A DNA stretch of 64,000 nucleotides from contig CM041465.1 in assembly GCA_023213395.1 (NCBI GenBank), forward strand, positions 215,519,741 to 215,583,740. The letters are read 5' to 3'. Of this stretch, positions 46,721 to 56,549 are shown in pieces. Under the pieces are notes generated by a model, which was given only the letters and a program-made list of their open reading frames with translations, was not told the DNA's origin and searched no databases. This DNA is from Cycas panzhihuaensis (Eukaryota; Cycadophyta). Numbering within the stretch: position 1 is the stretch's first letter; each line of letters starts with the position of its first letter. The translations under genes and the position numbers were made by a program.

Positions 46721-47090
46721 ATAGAGTCTCACTTCTCAGAAGCACAACGTGATGGTGAATGTTGACAACAACACTGTTAGTAACATATGTATATATAACA
46801 ATCATAATCATGACAAGAGCCAAGGGTGCCAGCGAGTGCCATGGCGAAATGCGTGGATATGGGGACAGTTGTGAAGACAACATAGGGGCTACCTACGTGC
46901 CACTCTGGAGTCAACCAGAAGCTACGACGGATGAGGGGAATACCCCCATCATAAGAGTGTAAAGGAAAGATATGATGATAACAAGAAAAAGATTGAATAA
47001 ACAAACACGGTGGTCACTATAGTTTAACCTCATTAGCAGTTGACTTTCAAAGGTACGAATGGATCGTAAGGTGAAGTGCAAGATGGCCTA
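46721..47090 (-). other. Gypsy Z 3' region next to the LTR
   Basis: Overlapping open frames exist on both strands (46674-46883, 46759-46962, 46777-47004), but none shows a family resemblance and they overlap one another. I see only untranslated or decayed sequence. Confidence 0.45.
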
Positions 47091-47545
47091 AGACTTGGGT
47101 GCATAAGCAACCAGACAAGTCTCTCAGAGGGGTCATCAAGAAGAGGTAGGTGACGCTCAAGGATGAGGCAATCAAGGTTGTCTGCCTCAGCGTTGAGGGC
47201 CCAAGGGATGTGTCAAATGTCGATAGATGGAAAACAAGCTAATAGGGACCTAGTAATTGAGGCAAGGGCTCCCAAGTGTCGGCATCACACCTGGTAGACT
47301 TGGGTGAGATGGGACACCATAACCTGGGAGTCACAAAAGAGAATGATAGGTCTGTGGTAGAAACAGACTACATCGGTGAGGGCCTCAATAATAGTCGTGT
47401 ACTCAACTTCATTATTGGTGGTTGTAGGGAAGAAGATCCCAGAATGTAAAAAATCATGTCTGGAAAGATCACGAAGAATCCATGCGGCAACAGAAGGACT
47501 GGGGTTGCCACAACTTCTGCCATCAGTAAAGATAAGAAGTGCCAT
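47090..47545 (-). pseudogene. Second RNase H domain of Gypsy Z (archaeal-like type)
   Basis: The minus-strand frame from 47545 reads MALLIFTDGRSCGNPSPSVA, then TTTNNEVEYTTIIEALTDVV and ILFCDSQVMVSHL, ending in TGA where Arg is expected (YQV.CRHLG). The same frame continues to SIDI.HIPWALNAEADNLDC near 47180. This is a complete type I RNase H fold pattern: first Asp in TDG, Glu in the NN..EY motif, Asp in CDSQ, last Asp in EAD. The NN..EY form resembles the archaeal-like RNase H known as a second copy in Tat elements. It is separate from the usual RNase H at 51750-52260 and lies downstream of integrase. It would remove RNA from RNA-DNA hybrids. Two stops interrupt it, but all four catalytic residues remain. 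Confidence 0.85.
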
Positions 47546-47599
47546 GGATGAAAGGGAATGTGTCTCAGTAGATAAGATGTGATAGAGTCAGTGGCATCG

Positions 47600-48060
47600 A
47601 GAGGATACAAGGATGTGGAGTAGCTGTGAGGGGCTCAAAGAGCTAGTGGTGATGGTTGTGAAGGGAAGGAGGACCCAGTAATAGGGCTACCCAAGGGCGG
47701 AGTAGACTATCCAACTGACGGGAAAGAACGAGCAGTGAAAAGGCCACTTTTAGGTGCCAAAGGTTGCTTAAGGAAGCAAAAAGCGGTCCTGAATGGAGGG
47801 GACACTCCCTTTGAGGACCCCAAAAGTGTGAACAGGCAACAAAAATAGGTCCAGGATGGCAAAACAAGCCAAATGAGTATAAACTTGGGTATACATGGAG
47901 GTGGCACATAAAACAAGACAAAAAGGGCCTCGTGAACATAGGCAAATATGCGCCATAAATACACTTGTAAAGATGAGCGAAATGGAGGCCGCAGGGATGA
48001 AATGGGAGCCAGGGCAAGAAGGTAATGGTGATCAAGGATGAGGAATGGCCCTAACGGCTG
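47600..48060. other. Region between the second RNase H and the antisense promoter
   Basis: Several overlapping open frames occur on the minus strand (47643-48035, 47707-47964, 47768-47956), Leu/Pro/His-rich and in different phases. They look like by-products of a sequence low in A+T. I cannot say whether any was coding. Confidence 0.35.
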
Positions 48061-48104
48061 TCATAGTGATAAAAACAGAGGAAGTGCCCATCGAGACCCT
48101 CGCC

Positions 48105-48111
48105 TATATAA
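48105..48111 (+). promoter_or_regulatory. TATA box of the antisense gene
   Basis: TATATAA, followed by GG, in an otherwise less A+T-rich stretch (CCCTCGCC before it). It lies about 690 bases upstream of the antisense ORF on the same strand. The position fits a promoter for that gene, with transcription starting near 48140. Tat elements of the Grande type are known to transcribe their antisense gene from an internal promoter; here it is inference from sequence. Confidence 0.55.
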
Positions 48112-48551
48112 GGAAAACTTGATGAAAATGGAATTCATTTTCACAGGTTCATGAACGATTCTGAGTCTTTTCCCTTACGCAGTGGAGTGCTACCCAATTT
48201 CAAAGACATGCAAGAGGAGATCAGACTGTTGGATCAAGGCGAGAGGATAGCCAGTGGGATCAGGACAATGAGATGGTGGTCGCTAAGCTAGATCCAGTGA
48301 GTAGATCACTCGTTCACTAGCCCATCTCATGATTTGACTTTCATTGATTTTCATTAATGTTTAAGGTAGTTTTGGGCCCCTTAAGGGTAAATAATAATCT
48401 CTTAGAGTCTAAATTGGACCCAACAAGAGGGGGGACTGAGGCATTAGACAGCCCTGGTCCAAGTGGGTTAGAGCAAGGCCCACCTTGGGAAAAAATTTTG
48501 GGTTTTTTGGGCGGAAACCCCCCCCTCTTTTTGTGGGGGTGACATTCGCAT

Positions 48552-48587
48552 CGTGGTGAAGATCGCAGTGCCGCGATCTTTACCACG
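48552..48587. repeat. 15-bp perfect-type hairpin
   Basis: CGTGGTGAAGATCGC (48552-48566) and GCGATCTTTACCACG (48573-48587) are complementary except for one G-T wobble, with a 6-base loop. It is surrounded by runs of C and G and lies between the TATA box and the antisense ORF, so it would be in the leader of that transcript. Confidence 0.85.
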
Positions 48588-48794
48588 GGGCCCCAATCGC
48601 AGTGGGACCTAGGCTAAACTCCCTAGTACCATGGAATTTAGCATAGTACAAAGCCAAAATAGTTGAAAAAGAAAAAGATGGCCTAAAGGAGAGCTAGATC
48701 TTAATCTGAGAGGAGTGAGAGGCAGTCCTAGGGGCCAGCAGGTGGATTTAGATAGGCTCTGACTGGTTTTTAGGGTATTTTACAGGCAGTTATC

Positions 48795-49760
48795 ATGGTA
48801 GAGAACCACGAAAGCATTGGGATGGCAGATGTTAAGTTTCGTGGAGATGATGTCCTATGGAGGCAAACATTCTTAGCACGATGTAGCCTATTAAAGGTCA
48901 CACGGATGCCATAGTACATATTAGATCAGCAACTCCTAGTAGACATAGTCTCACACTGGGATAGGCAGAGATACGTATTCCACCTCCCCCAAGTGGGGGA
49001 TGTCACAGTCACTCCAGGAGATATTAGGAGGATCCTCGAGGTACTGACAATAGGATGACCAGCATCACTAGGAGCATTGCCTAGTAATGAGGTAGCACAC
49101 AAGGAGGCGGTAACATTTTTCACAGGATAGGATAGATGGGAGAGGAGATGGATACCTTTACAGACCATGGTCATGTCCAGAGTTCCTTGAGTGAGGAAAT
49201 TGATTACCTTATGCATTCTATTCTGGATATCCTAGAAACAGAAATATAGAGATATACCCAGCAAGTGGATGGATGCGATCAGGACATACGAGACTGGGGA
49301 GAGGCTAGATTAGGCTACCTTGATAGAGGCAAACTTAGTCGCTTAGCTAGACGTTATTAGGGTGGTAGGGGGAGGTGGACTATCTTATATCACATTGATA
49401 CAGTGTTGGTTCTTTGATCATTTCAGAGTGGTACCACCCCCAGGAGGACCACACCCTATCTCAGAGTGGGCTAGTAGATTAGGAAGCCTCGAGGTCATCA
49501 CGGAGCAGCACATACACCCACACAGTGGCAAAAATCTTGAGGAGGCCTCAAGATGAGGGGAGTAAGGTAGGGAGCTCCCAAAGATGCAGACAAAGCCTGG
49601 GAGGTATGTGGTCCCCAGGAGAGGGATCACATCAATTGCGAGGTAATACCCCATGAGTGGGGCTGTAATAGAGTGGAGTATAGTAGTTTTGATTTGACAG
49701 GGGAAAGTGGCAGACCTCCAAGGAGTCACCATCTATAGCCACATGATTGTATTCCTCCCT
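48795..49760 (+). pseudogene. Antisense accessory ORF of Gypsy Z, plant-mobile-domain-like
   Basis: On the strand opposite to gag-pol, one frame stays in phase from the ATG at 48795 to at least 49555, interrupted by about eight stops, each one C-to-T or G-to-A change from Gln, Arg or Trp. Readable parts: FRGDDVLWRQTFLARCSLLK, a region with LVDIVSHWDRQRYVFHLPQV followed by GDVTVTPGDIRRILE, then DRWERRWIPLQTMVMSRVP and WMDAIRTYETGERLDW, then GGLSYITLIQCWFFDHFRVV. The W..RY.FHLP.GDVT.TP.D...IL pattern is that of the plant mobile domain, found in several plant transposons and in host MAIN/MAIL1 proteins. The later part fits it less well. The real product is not intact. It could also be an unrelated accessory protein of Tat elements. 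Confidence 0.65.
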
Positions 49761-49769
49761 GTGAAGATT

Positions 49770-50430
49770 CTAACTTCCCGTAGATGATGTACCATACCAT
49801 TTGTATGATATGACACATGCTAATTATTTTATGTATATAAATAGGGCCATTGGAACCCCATTTGATATATGCTTATGTGTATAATGACATATGATGGATG
49901 ATGTATATTTATATTTTTATGTTCATGTATGTATGTATGATGTGAGAGTATGTGTGCATGCATAAGGAGTTATGGATCATGATGCTTGAGTTAGTTATCA
50001 CATGGTTTGTGTTATGAAATTTGTTTGAGTTACATACACTTCCTTTCATATAGGGCCACATACCTAGCAGGCGCACACACGATCACCATGAGAGTTGGTG
50101 ATAGACATATGTGGGGCTAGGAAGTAGGGCAGCACACATGTCCACATGGGAGCATAGTGGAATATGCAAAGGAAGTGTTAATAGAGAGGGAGTAATGATA
50201 CTCTAATGCACCATCCTAGTCAGGAAGTGTACCCAAGCCAGGGAGCGATTGGGATAATACACCCAATTAAGAGGACAGGGCCCCTAGAAAAAAGTAGATG
50301 AGGGGTTCTGCAGGAGTAACCCAGAAGAAACAAGGAGGCCACCCTAAGCTGCCATTCCATTTGTGGCTACAGGGAATGGGGACGCACCTAGGATGGTAGT
50401 TTAGGCTCATTTCAAAGCATAAAAAGAAAA
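49770..50430. other. Gypsy Z 3' spacer between antisense ORF and integrase
   Basis: Holds short TATG/GTATGTAT repeats near 49925 and a small inverted repeat (ATCACCA/TGGTGAT near 50091-50111). No coding frame is recognisable. It would contain the end of both the pol and antisense transcripts. Confidence 0.5.
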
Positions 50431-50439
50431 AAGGAATAG

Positions 50440-51550
50440 TCATATATAGAATTTCTTAAGGAATTTCCCATTCACATCCGTCTCAAACTCGAGGCCCTCC
50501 AGGATGGCAATCCTATAAGTGTCATTCCCAAGACTCTCAAGGATGACAAAAGGACCAATCCATTTAGGTACAAATTTAGTTAGGCGATTGCAGAGATATT
50601 CCAACTTGAGGACATGGTCCCGGAGATGTAAAGGATGACAACGAAGGTTTTTATTGTAACTCCTTCATGCCCTAGCCTCAAACGTGAGGTCCAAGGCCTT
50701 AAGGTCTAAGAGGCGAGCCTGATGGATAGACTCCTCATCGACTAGACCACAGAGAGAGACCTATAGAGAAGGAATCTCTACTTCCAATGGGAGAACAGCC
50801 TTTATCCCATAGATTAGGGAGAAAGGAGTCATTTTCATAGCCATACGGATAGACGTGTGATATGCCCATAGGGCAAAAGGGAGCTGGAGGTCTGAACCTC
50901 TTTGAGATTGGGCACAAGTTTTCTTTAGGATATTTATGAGAGTTTTATTAAATGATTCAACCTGGTTGTTGGACTGGGGATAGTAAGGAGAGGAAGTTTT
51001 GTGAGAAATGTAGAATCTCTCACAAATCTCATCCATCTCCTTGCTACAAAAGAGAGTCTCGTTATCCATGATCAGGACATCAGGAACCCTGAAGAAATAG
51101 ATGATATGCCGGTAAACGAAGGGGCTATCATCTTACCAGGAGTAATAGTCAAAGGAATGGCTTCTACCCATTTAGTAAAGTATTCTATAGTAGTCAAGAT
51201 GTACTTATGCTGCAACAAAAAGGATAGGGTTATAGCTCCAATGAGGTCCAACCCCCATTGGGAGAAGGGCCATGGAGATATAATGGGATGGAGTGCCTCA
51301 GAAGGTAAGTGAGTGATGTTGGCATACACTTGGCATCACCGACATCTCAAGGCATAAGCATGGGCATCCTTAAAAAGGGACACCCAATAATATCCCATAC
51401 GGAGGATCCTTTGAGCCATGGATTCACCCCCAAAGTGGCCCCCACAAATGCCATGGTGGCATTCACGGGGTATCTGGTACACTTCGTCAGGGGTGATGCA
51501 GTAGAAAAGGATCCCATCGAAGGATCTCTTGTATAATACCTCACCCATAA
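50440..51550 (-). pseudogene. Gypsy Z integrase
   Basis: Minus strand. The zinc-binding part (51336-51548) reads ECHHGICGGHFGGESMAQRI, then GYYWVSLFKDAHAYALRC, with the last Cys pair split by a TGA where Arg is expected. The core follows: SQWGLDLIGAI with the first Asp (51240-51260), then MDNETLF with the second (51050-51069), and NNQVESFNKTLINILKKT with the catalytic Glu (about 50960). The three acidic residues remain. The C-terminal part ends near 50450 with PKWIGPFVILESLGNDTYRI. There is a frameshift near 51072 and a few stops. It would integrate the cDNA. Confidence 0.93.
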
Positions 51551-51749
51551 GAAAGTACTATATGGCAGTTGCCTAGATACGAAACCTAACTTTATCGCTA
51601 GCATCAAGGTGATACTACTGTTGACTAAGATATTGCGTGATGTACCTATATCACTTGCTATCAGTAATCAGATGAGGAGGGAGGTCCTAAACAGCTAAGA
51701 TAGGCTCGCCAAGAAGAGAATTGTCAACAAGAAGGTCCAAAGAGTTCAA

Positions 51750-52260
51750 AAAGGGAGATTTGATGACCTACTCGGCCACTACCATTCCCCTCTTTGATTT
51801 CCTGTTAACAATGTGAAGATTAAATTCCTAAAGGAGGACAGCCCACTTGCCAGTCCTACCTATTAGGTCAGGTTGGGCAAGTAAATAATGCATGGGATCA
51901 GATTGAACAATCATCCAAGTAGTGTTTCCAAGCAAATAATGCATGAACTTCTTGGTTGCATGTACTAAGGAGAGGAATTATTTCTCTACAATGGAGTAGT
52001 TAAGTTTAGCAGCCGTGAGGGTGTGACTGATGAAGTAAATAGCCCTCTCAACTCCTGAATCATCCTCCTGGGCCAACATGGCACCAATAAATTCATCGGT
52101 TACTGAGGTATACAAGATAAAAGGCCTATCAAAGAGAGGTAGGGCCAATGTCAAGGCAAAAGTGAGAGCTTCCTTAAGTTCTTTAAAGGCTTGTTGGGCC
52201 TTGGAAGACCAAACAAATAGGGGCCCCTTCTTTAATAGGTTAGTGAGTTGTCTTCTTTAA
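51750..52260 (-). pseudogene. Gypsy Z RNase H (standard pol copy)
   Basis: The standard Ty3/Gypsy RNase H, directly after reverse transcriptase. The minus strand reads DEFIGAMLAQEDDSGVERAI and YFISHTLTAAKLNYSIVEK, then a stop, FLSLVHATKKFMHYLLGNTT and DPMHYLLAQPDLIGRTGKWA, as in Gypsy elements of the Tat/Athila group. A few stops interrupt it. Unlike typical Tat elements, no second RNase H follows here before integrase; it lies at 47090-47545 instead. Confidence 0.9.
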
Positions 52261-52267
52261 TAGGTTA

Positions 52268-53211
52268 GTGAGTAGTTTGGTATTTATGGCGAAGTTCACC
52301 AAAAAATGCCTGAGGAAACCAAGCCTACCTAAAAATGACTTAATCTGTCATTGGATTTTAGGAGGTGGCATGTCAAGGATGGCCTTGACTTATCAGGGTC
52401 GATTTGGATTCCTTGCTTTGACACAAGGAAACCAAGGAGTTTTCCAGCAGTTACAACAAACACATATTTAAGAGGATTGAGGCTTATATGGTATTTACGG
52501 CATCATGCAAAGATGGTCCGTAAATCAGTAGGGTGATGGGCTCTAACACATGAGAGACCCATCATGTTGTCCATGAAGACCTCCAAGGATTTATTGATAA
52601 GATCGTGAAAAATGAATTGCAATACCCTTTGATAAGTGGCACCTACATTCTTCAGTCCAAAAGGCATCATCTTATAAGTGAAAGTACCCTACAGAGTGGT
52701 GAAGGTTGTCTTGTGACAGTCTTCAGGAGAGATTTGAATTTGGTTATAGCCAGAGAAGCCATCCATTAAGGACATAACTTTGAAACTGGCAGTTTGATCA
52801 ATGATCTAATCAATAAAAGGGAGTGGGAAATTGTCCTTAGGACATGCATTATTAATGTCATAGAAATCAATGCATATCCGGATTGTCCCATTCTTTTTAG
52901 CAACGGGGACAATGTTAGATAACCATTTAGGGTAGTCAATACAAGTGATCAATCATGTGTTGAGGAGTTTCTCAACTTCTATTTTAATAGTAGTTGAGAG
53001 ATTAGGATGAAGAGGACGTTGCTTCTGACATGTGGGGTGAGTGCCAAGAATAGTAGTGAGGTTGTGGGTCACGATTCAAGGATCAATTCCCTTCATATCA
53101 GAGTAGTCCCATGCAAAAGCATCCTGAAACTCCTAGAACATAAGGGTATACTCCTTCACTTCATTAGGAGAGCATTCCACCCCAACCTTAATGACTTTGT
53201 TAGGGGCAAGG
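52268..53211 (-). pseudogene. Gypsy Z reverse transcriptase
   Basis: Minus strand, immediately after the solo-LTR insertion. Readable blocks: YPKWLSNIVPVAKKNGTIRI, CIDFYDINNACPKDNFPLPF, MDGFSGYNQIQISPEDCHKT, then TYKMMPFGLKNVGATYQRVL. The active site is FMDNM where YVDDM is expected; the second catalytic Asp has become Asn by one G-to-A change. Stops replace Gln or Arg. The region from 53866 upward belongs to the same frame, split by the solo LTR. Confidence 0.93.
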
Positions 53212-53216
53212 ACTAT

Positions 53217-53861
53217 TGTTGGAATTTGTGACAACAATAGTTTGAGGCTAAAATTTTGGCATTTTAGTGCCATAATTTCCCCCCCTAATCTTTCTCGGGG
53301 GGTTCTAAGGGGGATGGGAGCCCCCCTTGGGTGGGGGGTGTAGGGGGCATGGAATGCCCCTTGCTAAGAGGGGGTTCAGGGGCGATATCCCCCAACCCAA
53401 AAAATTAGCCCTGTAAACCATATTAAATTGTAAAGAGAATCAGGGTCATTCGATATAAATACCCTAGATTCTACGGCTGAGATTTATGCCTTGGATGTCC
53501 CTCTCATGTAGCCTGATTTAGGGATTTTCTTATTATGTTGTACGTAATATAATGTACTGTGATGAGGGTGGTGGCTAGTTGTTGTTCCTAAGAGTACTCT
53601 GCTACTGAGATGGACTTTATCTTCATTTTACAATAATAAAGATCAATACCTTTCCTATGTGGATGTTTCCCTACCACACTACTAGGGTTTTACCATGTTA
53701 TATCGGGTGCATATGTGATGTTTGGCTTTTATATTGATGTTATTATATTATCTCTGATTTTAGAACTTGTATGTTAAATCTTAGTTTTGATTCTTGTAAC
53801 TAGTTAGAAAATAGTTCAGATCTTGTGGCGGTTCAAGGTTTGGGACCTTGTATTCTCAACA
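53217..53861 (+). repeat. Solo Copia LTR 2
   Basis: 645 bp, TGTTGGAATTTG to TTCTCAACA, flanked by perfect duplications ACTAT (53212-53216 and 53862-53866). It belongs to the same family as solo LTR 1 and the Copia A/B LTR. It contains a TATAAATA at 53454-53461, an AATAAA poly(A) signal at 53635-53640, and a G-rich block at about 53285-53400. Removing it with one ACTAT copy leaves the Z frame reading straight through (TTQDIVLAPNKVIK). Confidence 0.97.
53454..53461 (+). promoter_or_regulatory. TATA box of the Copia LTR
   Basis: TATAAATA, 240 bases into solo LTR 2. The same position is altered in solo LTR 1 (CATCAAAAA) and in the Copia A/B LTR. It would set the U3/R boundary about 30 bases downstream. 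Confidence 0.65.
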
Positions 53862-53866
53862 ACTAT

Positions 53867-54530
53867 GTCTTGGGTTGTCCCCATGAACATGGCATTCCCC
53901 TCCTCAAAGTGGAGGGGGGATCAGTCAACAGGAAGGGATGGAATAGAGGATGGAGTTGGGTCAGCAAGAGAAGACCCAATAGGTAAGACCTTCTAATATC
54001 CAAGCTCCACCCCATGGATAACCATGCTTTGAGAAGATGAAGGGTGAGGAGAAGTAGAGACAGTAGGACCATGGTGGTCATCACATGGCTCAGTGTTCTT
54101 GATAGGCTCCCTAGAAGAGTCAGAAAGAGGTCCCTCATAAGGGACAAGAGGAGGCTCCCCAACTTTGTTACCTATGTGCAACAATGAAAGGAGGGACTTG
54201 AGGAGCACCTTATCAACAGGGGTAATGACATGAGATACAAGAGGAGAACTAGTTTCTCTAACTGTAGGGGTTCTAGAGCAGGATCTAGAACAAAGGAGGT
54301 GCCTCCCACTTATGCCCATAAGGGAAACAGGGTGAGGGAGATCCTTGTCCTCACCATCAAACTCATCGTCACTAAGGATGTCAAGGTACTCATAACTTCT
54401 GACACCAATAGGAGCGAACCGTGTGAGGTAGGGAGAAGAGGATGAGGGGTCTTCTTCCAAATGGGATAAGTCAGGGATATCAATAGAACAAGCAGAGGCG
54501 TAGGTAGAAAGGCCTTTATCACCTTTCATT
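53867..54530 (-). pseudogene. Gypsy Z acidic linker between protease and reverse transcriptase
   Basis: The minus-strand frame 53993-54529 (178 codons) is rich in Ser, Pro, Asp and Glu, for example IDIPDLSHLEEDPSSSSPYL and YEYLDILSDDEFDGEDKDLP. No domain is known to me. Its position in pol, between protease and reverse transcriptase, and its composition suggest a spacer or disordered region of the polyprotein. It ends at the solo-LTR insertion, across which the frame continues. The overlapping frames at 53863-54162, 54230-54445 and 54310-54522 are shadows. Confidence 0.65.
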
Positions 54531-54539
54531 TGGCCATCA

Positions 54540-55250
54540 GACGCTTGACAGGATTGATGCGGTTGTTTAATAAGAGGGAGCTCTCAAGTGACGACTCTTA
54601 TTTGCCCTTCGTGGACAAATTTAAGTTGCCCCCAACAGGATGAGCACACGGCTCTCATCTAATCGATCCATGGGTGTCCCAACAATCGATTGTAGTCAAC
54701 ATCAACGTCAAGGACTACAATATCAGTGAGAACAGTCTTGTCCTCAAGAGTAAGCGGGATAGACACCGATCCCAAGGGTGCCTTTTTACTACCGTCGTAG
54801 CCTTGGCACTACCATGGAACTGGTTCTAAAGCTGAAATACTGAGCTCTTGTATAACACTTAAGGGCATGGCATTAATGAAAGAACCATTGTCAACAACAG
54901 TTCTTCGTAGAATGTAATATGGAGTATCGATGGTAATAGTGAAAGGGAAGTGTCATTGGCATACCCTTTCACTAGAAGGGGGAAGATCCTTAAGATCAAA
55001 GGAAATGACAGGTTCATGGCTCAAGGTGACTCCCAAGGCGTGAATGGGCATGCCATCTAATCCTAAGGCCTTTAAAAGCAATGTGCGTTATTCAGGACAG
55101 CTCCTCAAGACGTCCACTATGGATATTCTGGCAACCACATTATGGAGCTCATTAATGACCGAGAAAGGCTTCCCCTTCACAGTGGATTGGGGAAGGTCCC
55201 TTCAAAAGTTGTAATGACTGAGGTGCACAGGAATGGTCTTGGGGAGTGTG
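54540..55250 (-). pseudogene. Gypsy Z protease
   Basis: On the minus strand the active-site segment VVDNGSFINAMPLSVIQE lies near 54860-54900 (the D-N-G-S loop takes the place of D-S/T-G). Before the end comes VLDVDVDYNRLLGHPWIDQM (about 54665-54725), the LLG.PW block that is strongly conserved in plant Gypsy proteases, followed by SSCWGQLKFVHEGQIRV. It would cut the Gag-Pol polyprotein. Some stops and frameshifts are present. Confidence 0.85.
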
Positions 55251-55437
55251 GGGGCTTCCAGAAGAGAAGTTTCCAGAAGAGGGTTAGGATGAGATATGGA
55301 TGAAGAGGTACCATTCACCTCGTTGATCGCTTGAGACCGAGTTAAGGCATACAATGGGGTGGTCTCAAGCAATTAAATAACCTTCTTTCCCTTATTCAAG
55401 GATTTCAAAGGTGATGGGGTATGTCAGTTAGGAGAAT

Positions 55438-55990
55438 TTAAGGCAGAGGATGAATTCTTCGCACCTTTCCCTTTGGCTTGAGATGAGCGAGGATTAGGAG
55501 ACGTCCCTCAATTCTAGTTATTCTTCTACTGGGGTTATGATCACATTCCCCATGTTTGGGGAAGGGATCTCTATGAACAGACTGATCTAGGTTGGGTCTA
55601 GATGCCCATTTTGAGGAAGAGTCGCATTGTGGGGCAGCCTTAGGATACTGCTCCTGACACCGTGCATCATCAGGGAAATAGTCCTCATGGATGGAGCACC
55701 ACTTCTTCTCAAGGGAGGAATCAAGTTTCCTTGCTTGAGAGGACTGGGTATGGCCACCCTTGGAAGGAGTGACTTGTAAAGGCTGGTGAACTAGCTTGTT
55801 GGAAGTGGGATATGAAGAAGTTTGAAGCTTGAGTTCCTTCATCATACGTTCAAACAAACATATGGCTGAAGTAAGGGGATCTAGGGTCTTCTTAGTGGAA
55901 TGGGAAGAAGACCTAGAGGGTTATTGAGATTTAGTTTCTTTTGATGGTAGTGGTGCATCACATCATTGTGAGGACTTAAGAGATTTCTTG
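55438..55990 (-). pseudogene. Gypsy Z gag C-terminal region with zinc-knuckle-like motif
   Basis: Frame 55438-55857 includes LEKKWCSIHEDYFPDDARCQ, with C-x2-H and a later Cys spaced as in the nucleocapsid motif of Tat/Athila-type gags (C-x2-H...C). The rest is basic and Ser/Pro-rich. It follows the gag core, separated by a frame break at about 55930. Confidence 0.8.
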
Positions 55991-55998
55991 AGTCTAGC

Positions 55999-56541
55999 TT
56001 AGATCTTAATGGCCTCGACTGCTAAGCACTTTACTATAGTGGAGTCACACGCAGTTGCCCCCATCTTAAGGACTTCTACGTGAACTTCTAGATTAAGGGC
56101 ATTGATAAAAAGGTCCATCTTTAACTCCTCGGGCAAAGTAGCCTTAGTGGAGTGAAGAAGGTCGTGGAAACGCCGCACAAAGTCATGATTCATCTCATCA
56201 TGGCCTTGTTTAAGTAACAGAAGGGATTTCATTCCACTCTCAAATGGGAGAGCCACATCAAAGTAGTTGACGAATTCATCCACGAGTTGTTGGAATGAGA
56301 AGATAGAATGTGCAGGTAGGCAATAAAACCATTTAAGGGCATCACCTTGAAGAGACCGCAAGAATAGTTTCATGAGGATGTGCTCGTAAGCCCAATAATC
56401 AATGCATGCCATAGAGAAGCTATAAACATGCTCCACTGGCTCTTGTGACAAAGTCCCATTGAATTTGGGGACTTCAGGGGGGTGAGGCGATAAGTTAGTC
56501 CTTAGCGCCTCAATGGATAATGGGGTTGACCGATAGTCCAT
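55999..56541 (-). pseudogene. Gypsy Z gag core
   Basis: An open frame of 180 codons with a full Retrotrans_gag pattern: PPEVPKFNGTLSQEPVEHVY, then LFLRSLQGDALKWFYCLPAH, SFQQLVDEFVNYFDVALPFE and NHDFVRRFHDLLHSTKATLP. It is the best preserved gag in the window and serves as reference for the decayed copies in X (9600-10120) and W (44526-45130). The frame opens at an internal Met; homologous sequence continues upstream to about 57860. Confidence 0.92.
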
Positions 56542-56549
56542 AAAGGGTC

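Noticed and set aside
47643-48035. 130-codon minus-strand frame in Z
   Set aside because: Overlaps two other open frames in different phases, has no recognisable motif, and arises in a region poor in stop codons.
48926-49216. Minus-strand open frames opposite to the antisense ORF (also 49418-49732)
   Set aside because: The plus-strand frame is coherent over a longer distance and carries recognisable motifs; these are its shadows.
54230-54445. Plus-strand open frame in the Z linker
   Set aside because: Shadow of the 178-codon acidic linker on the minus strand.
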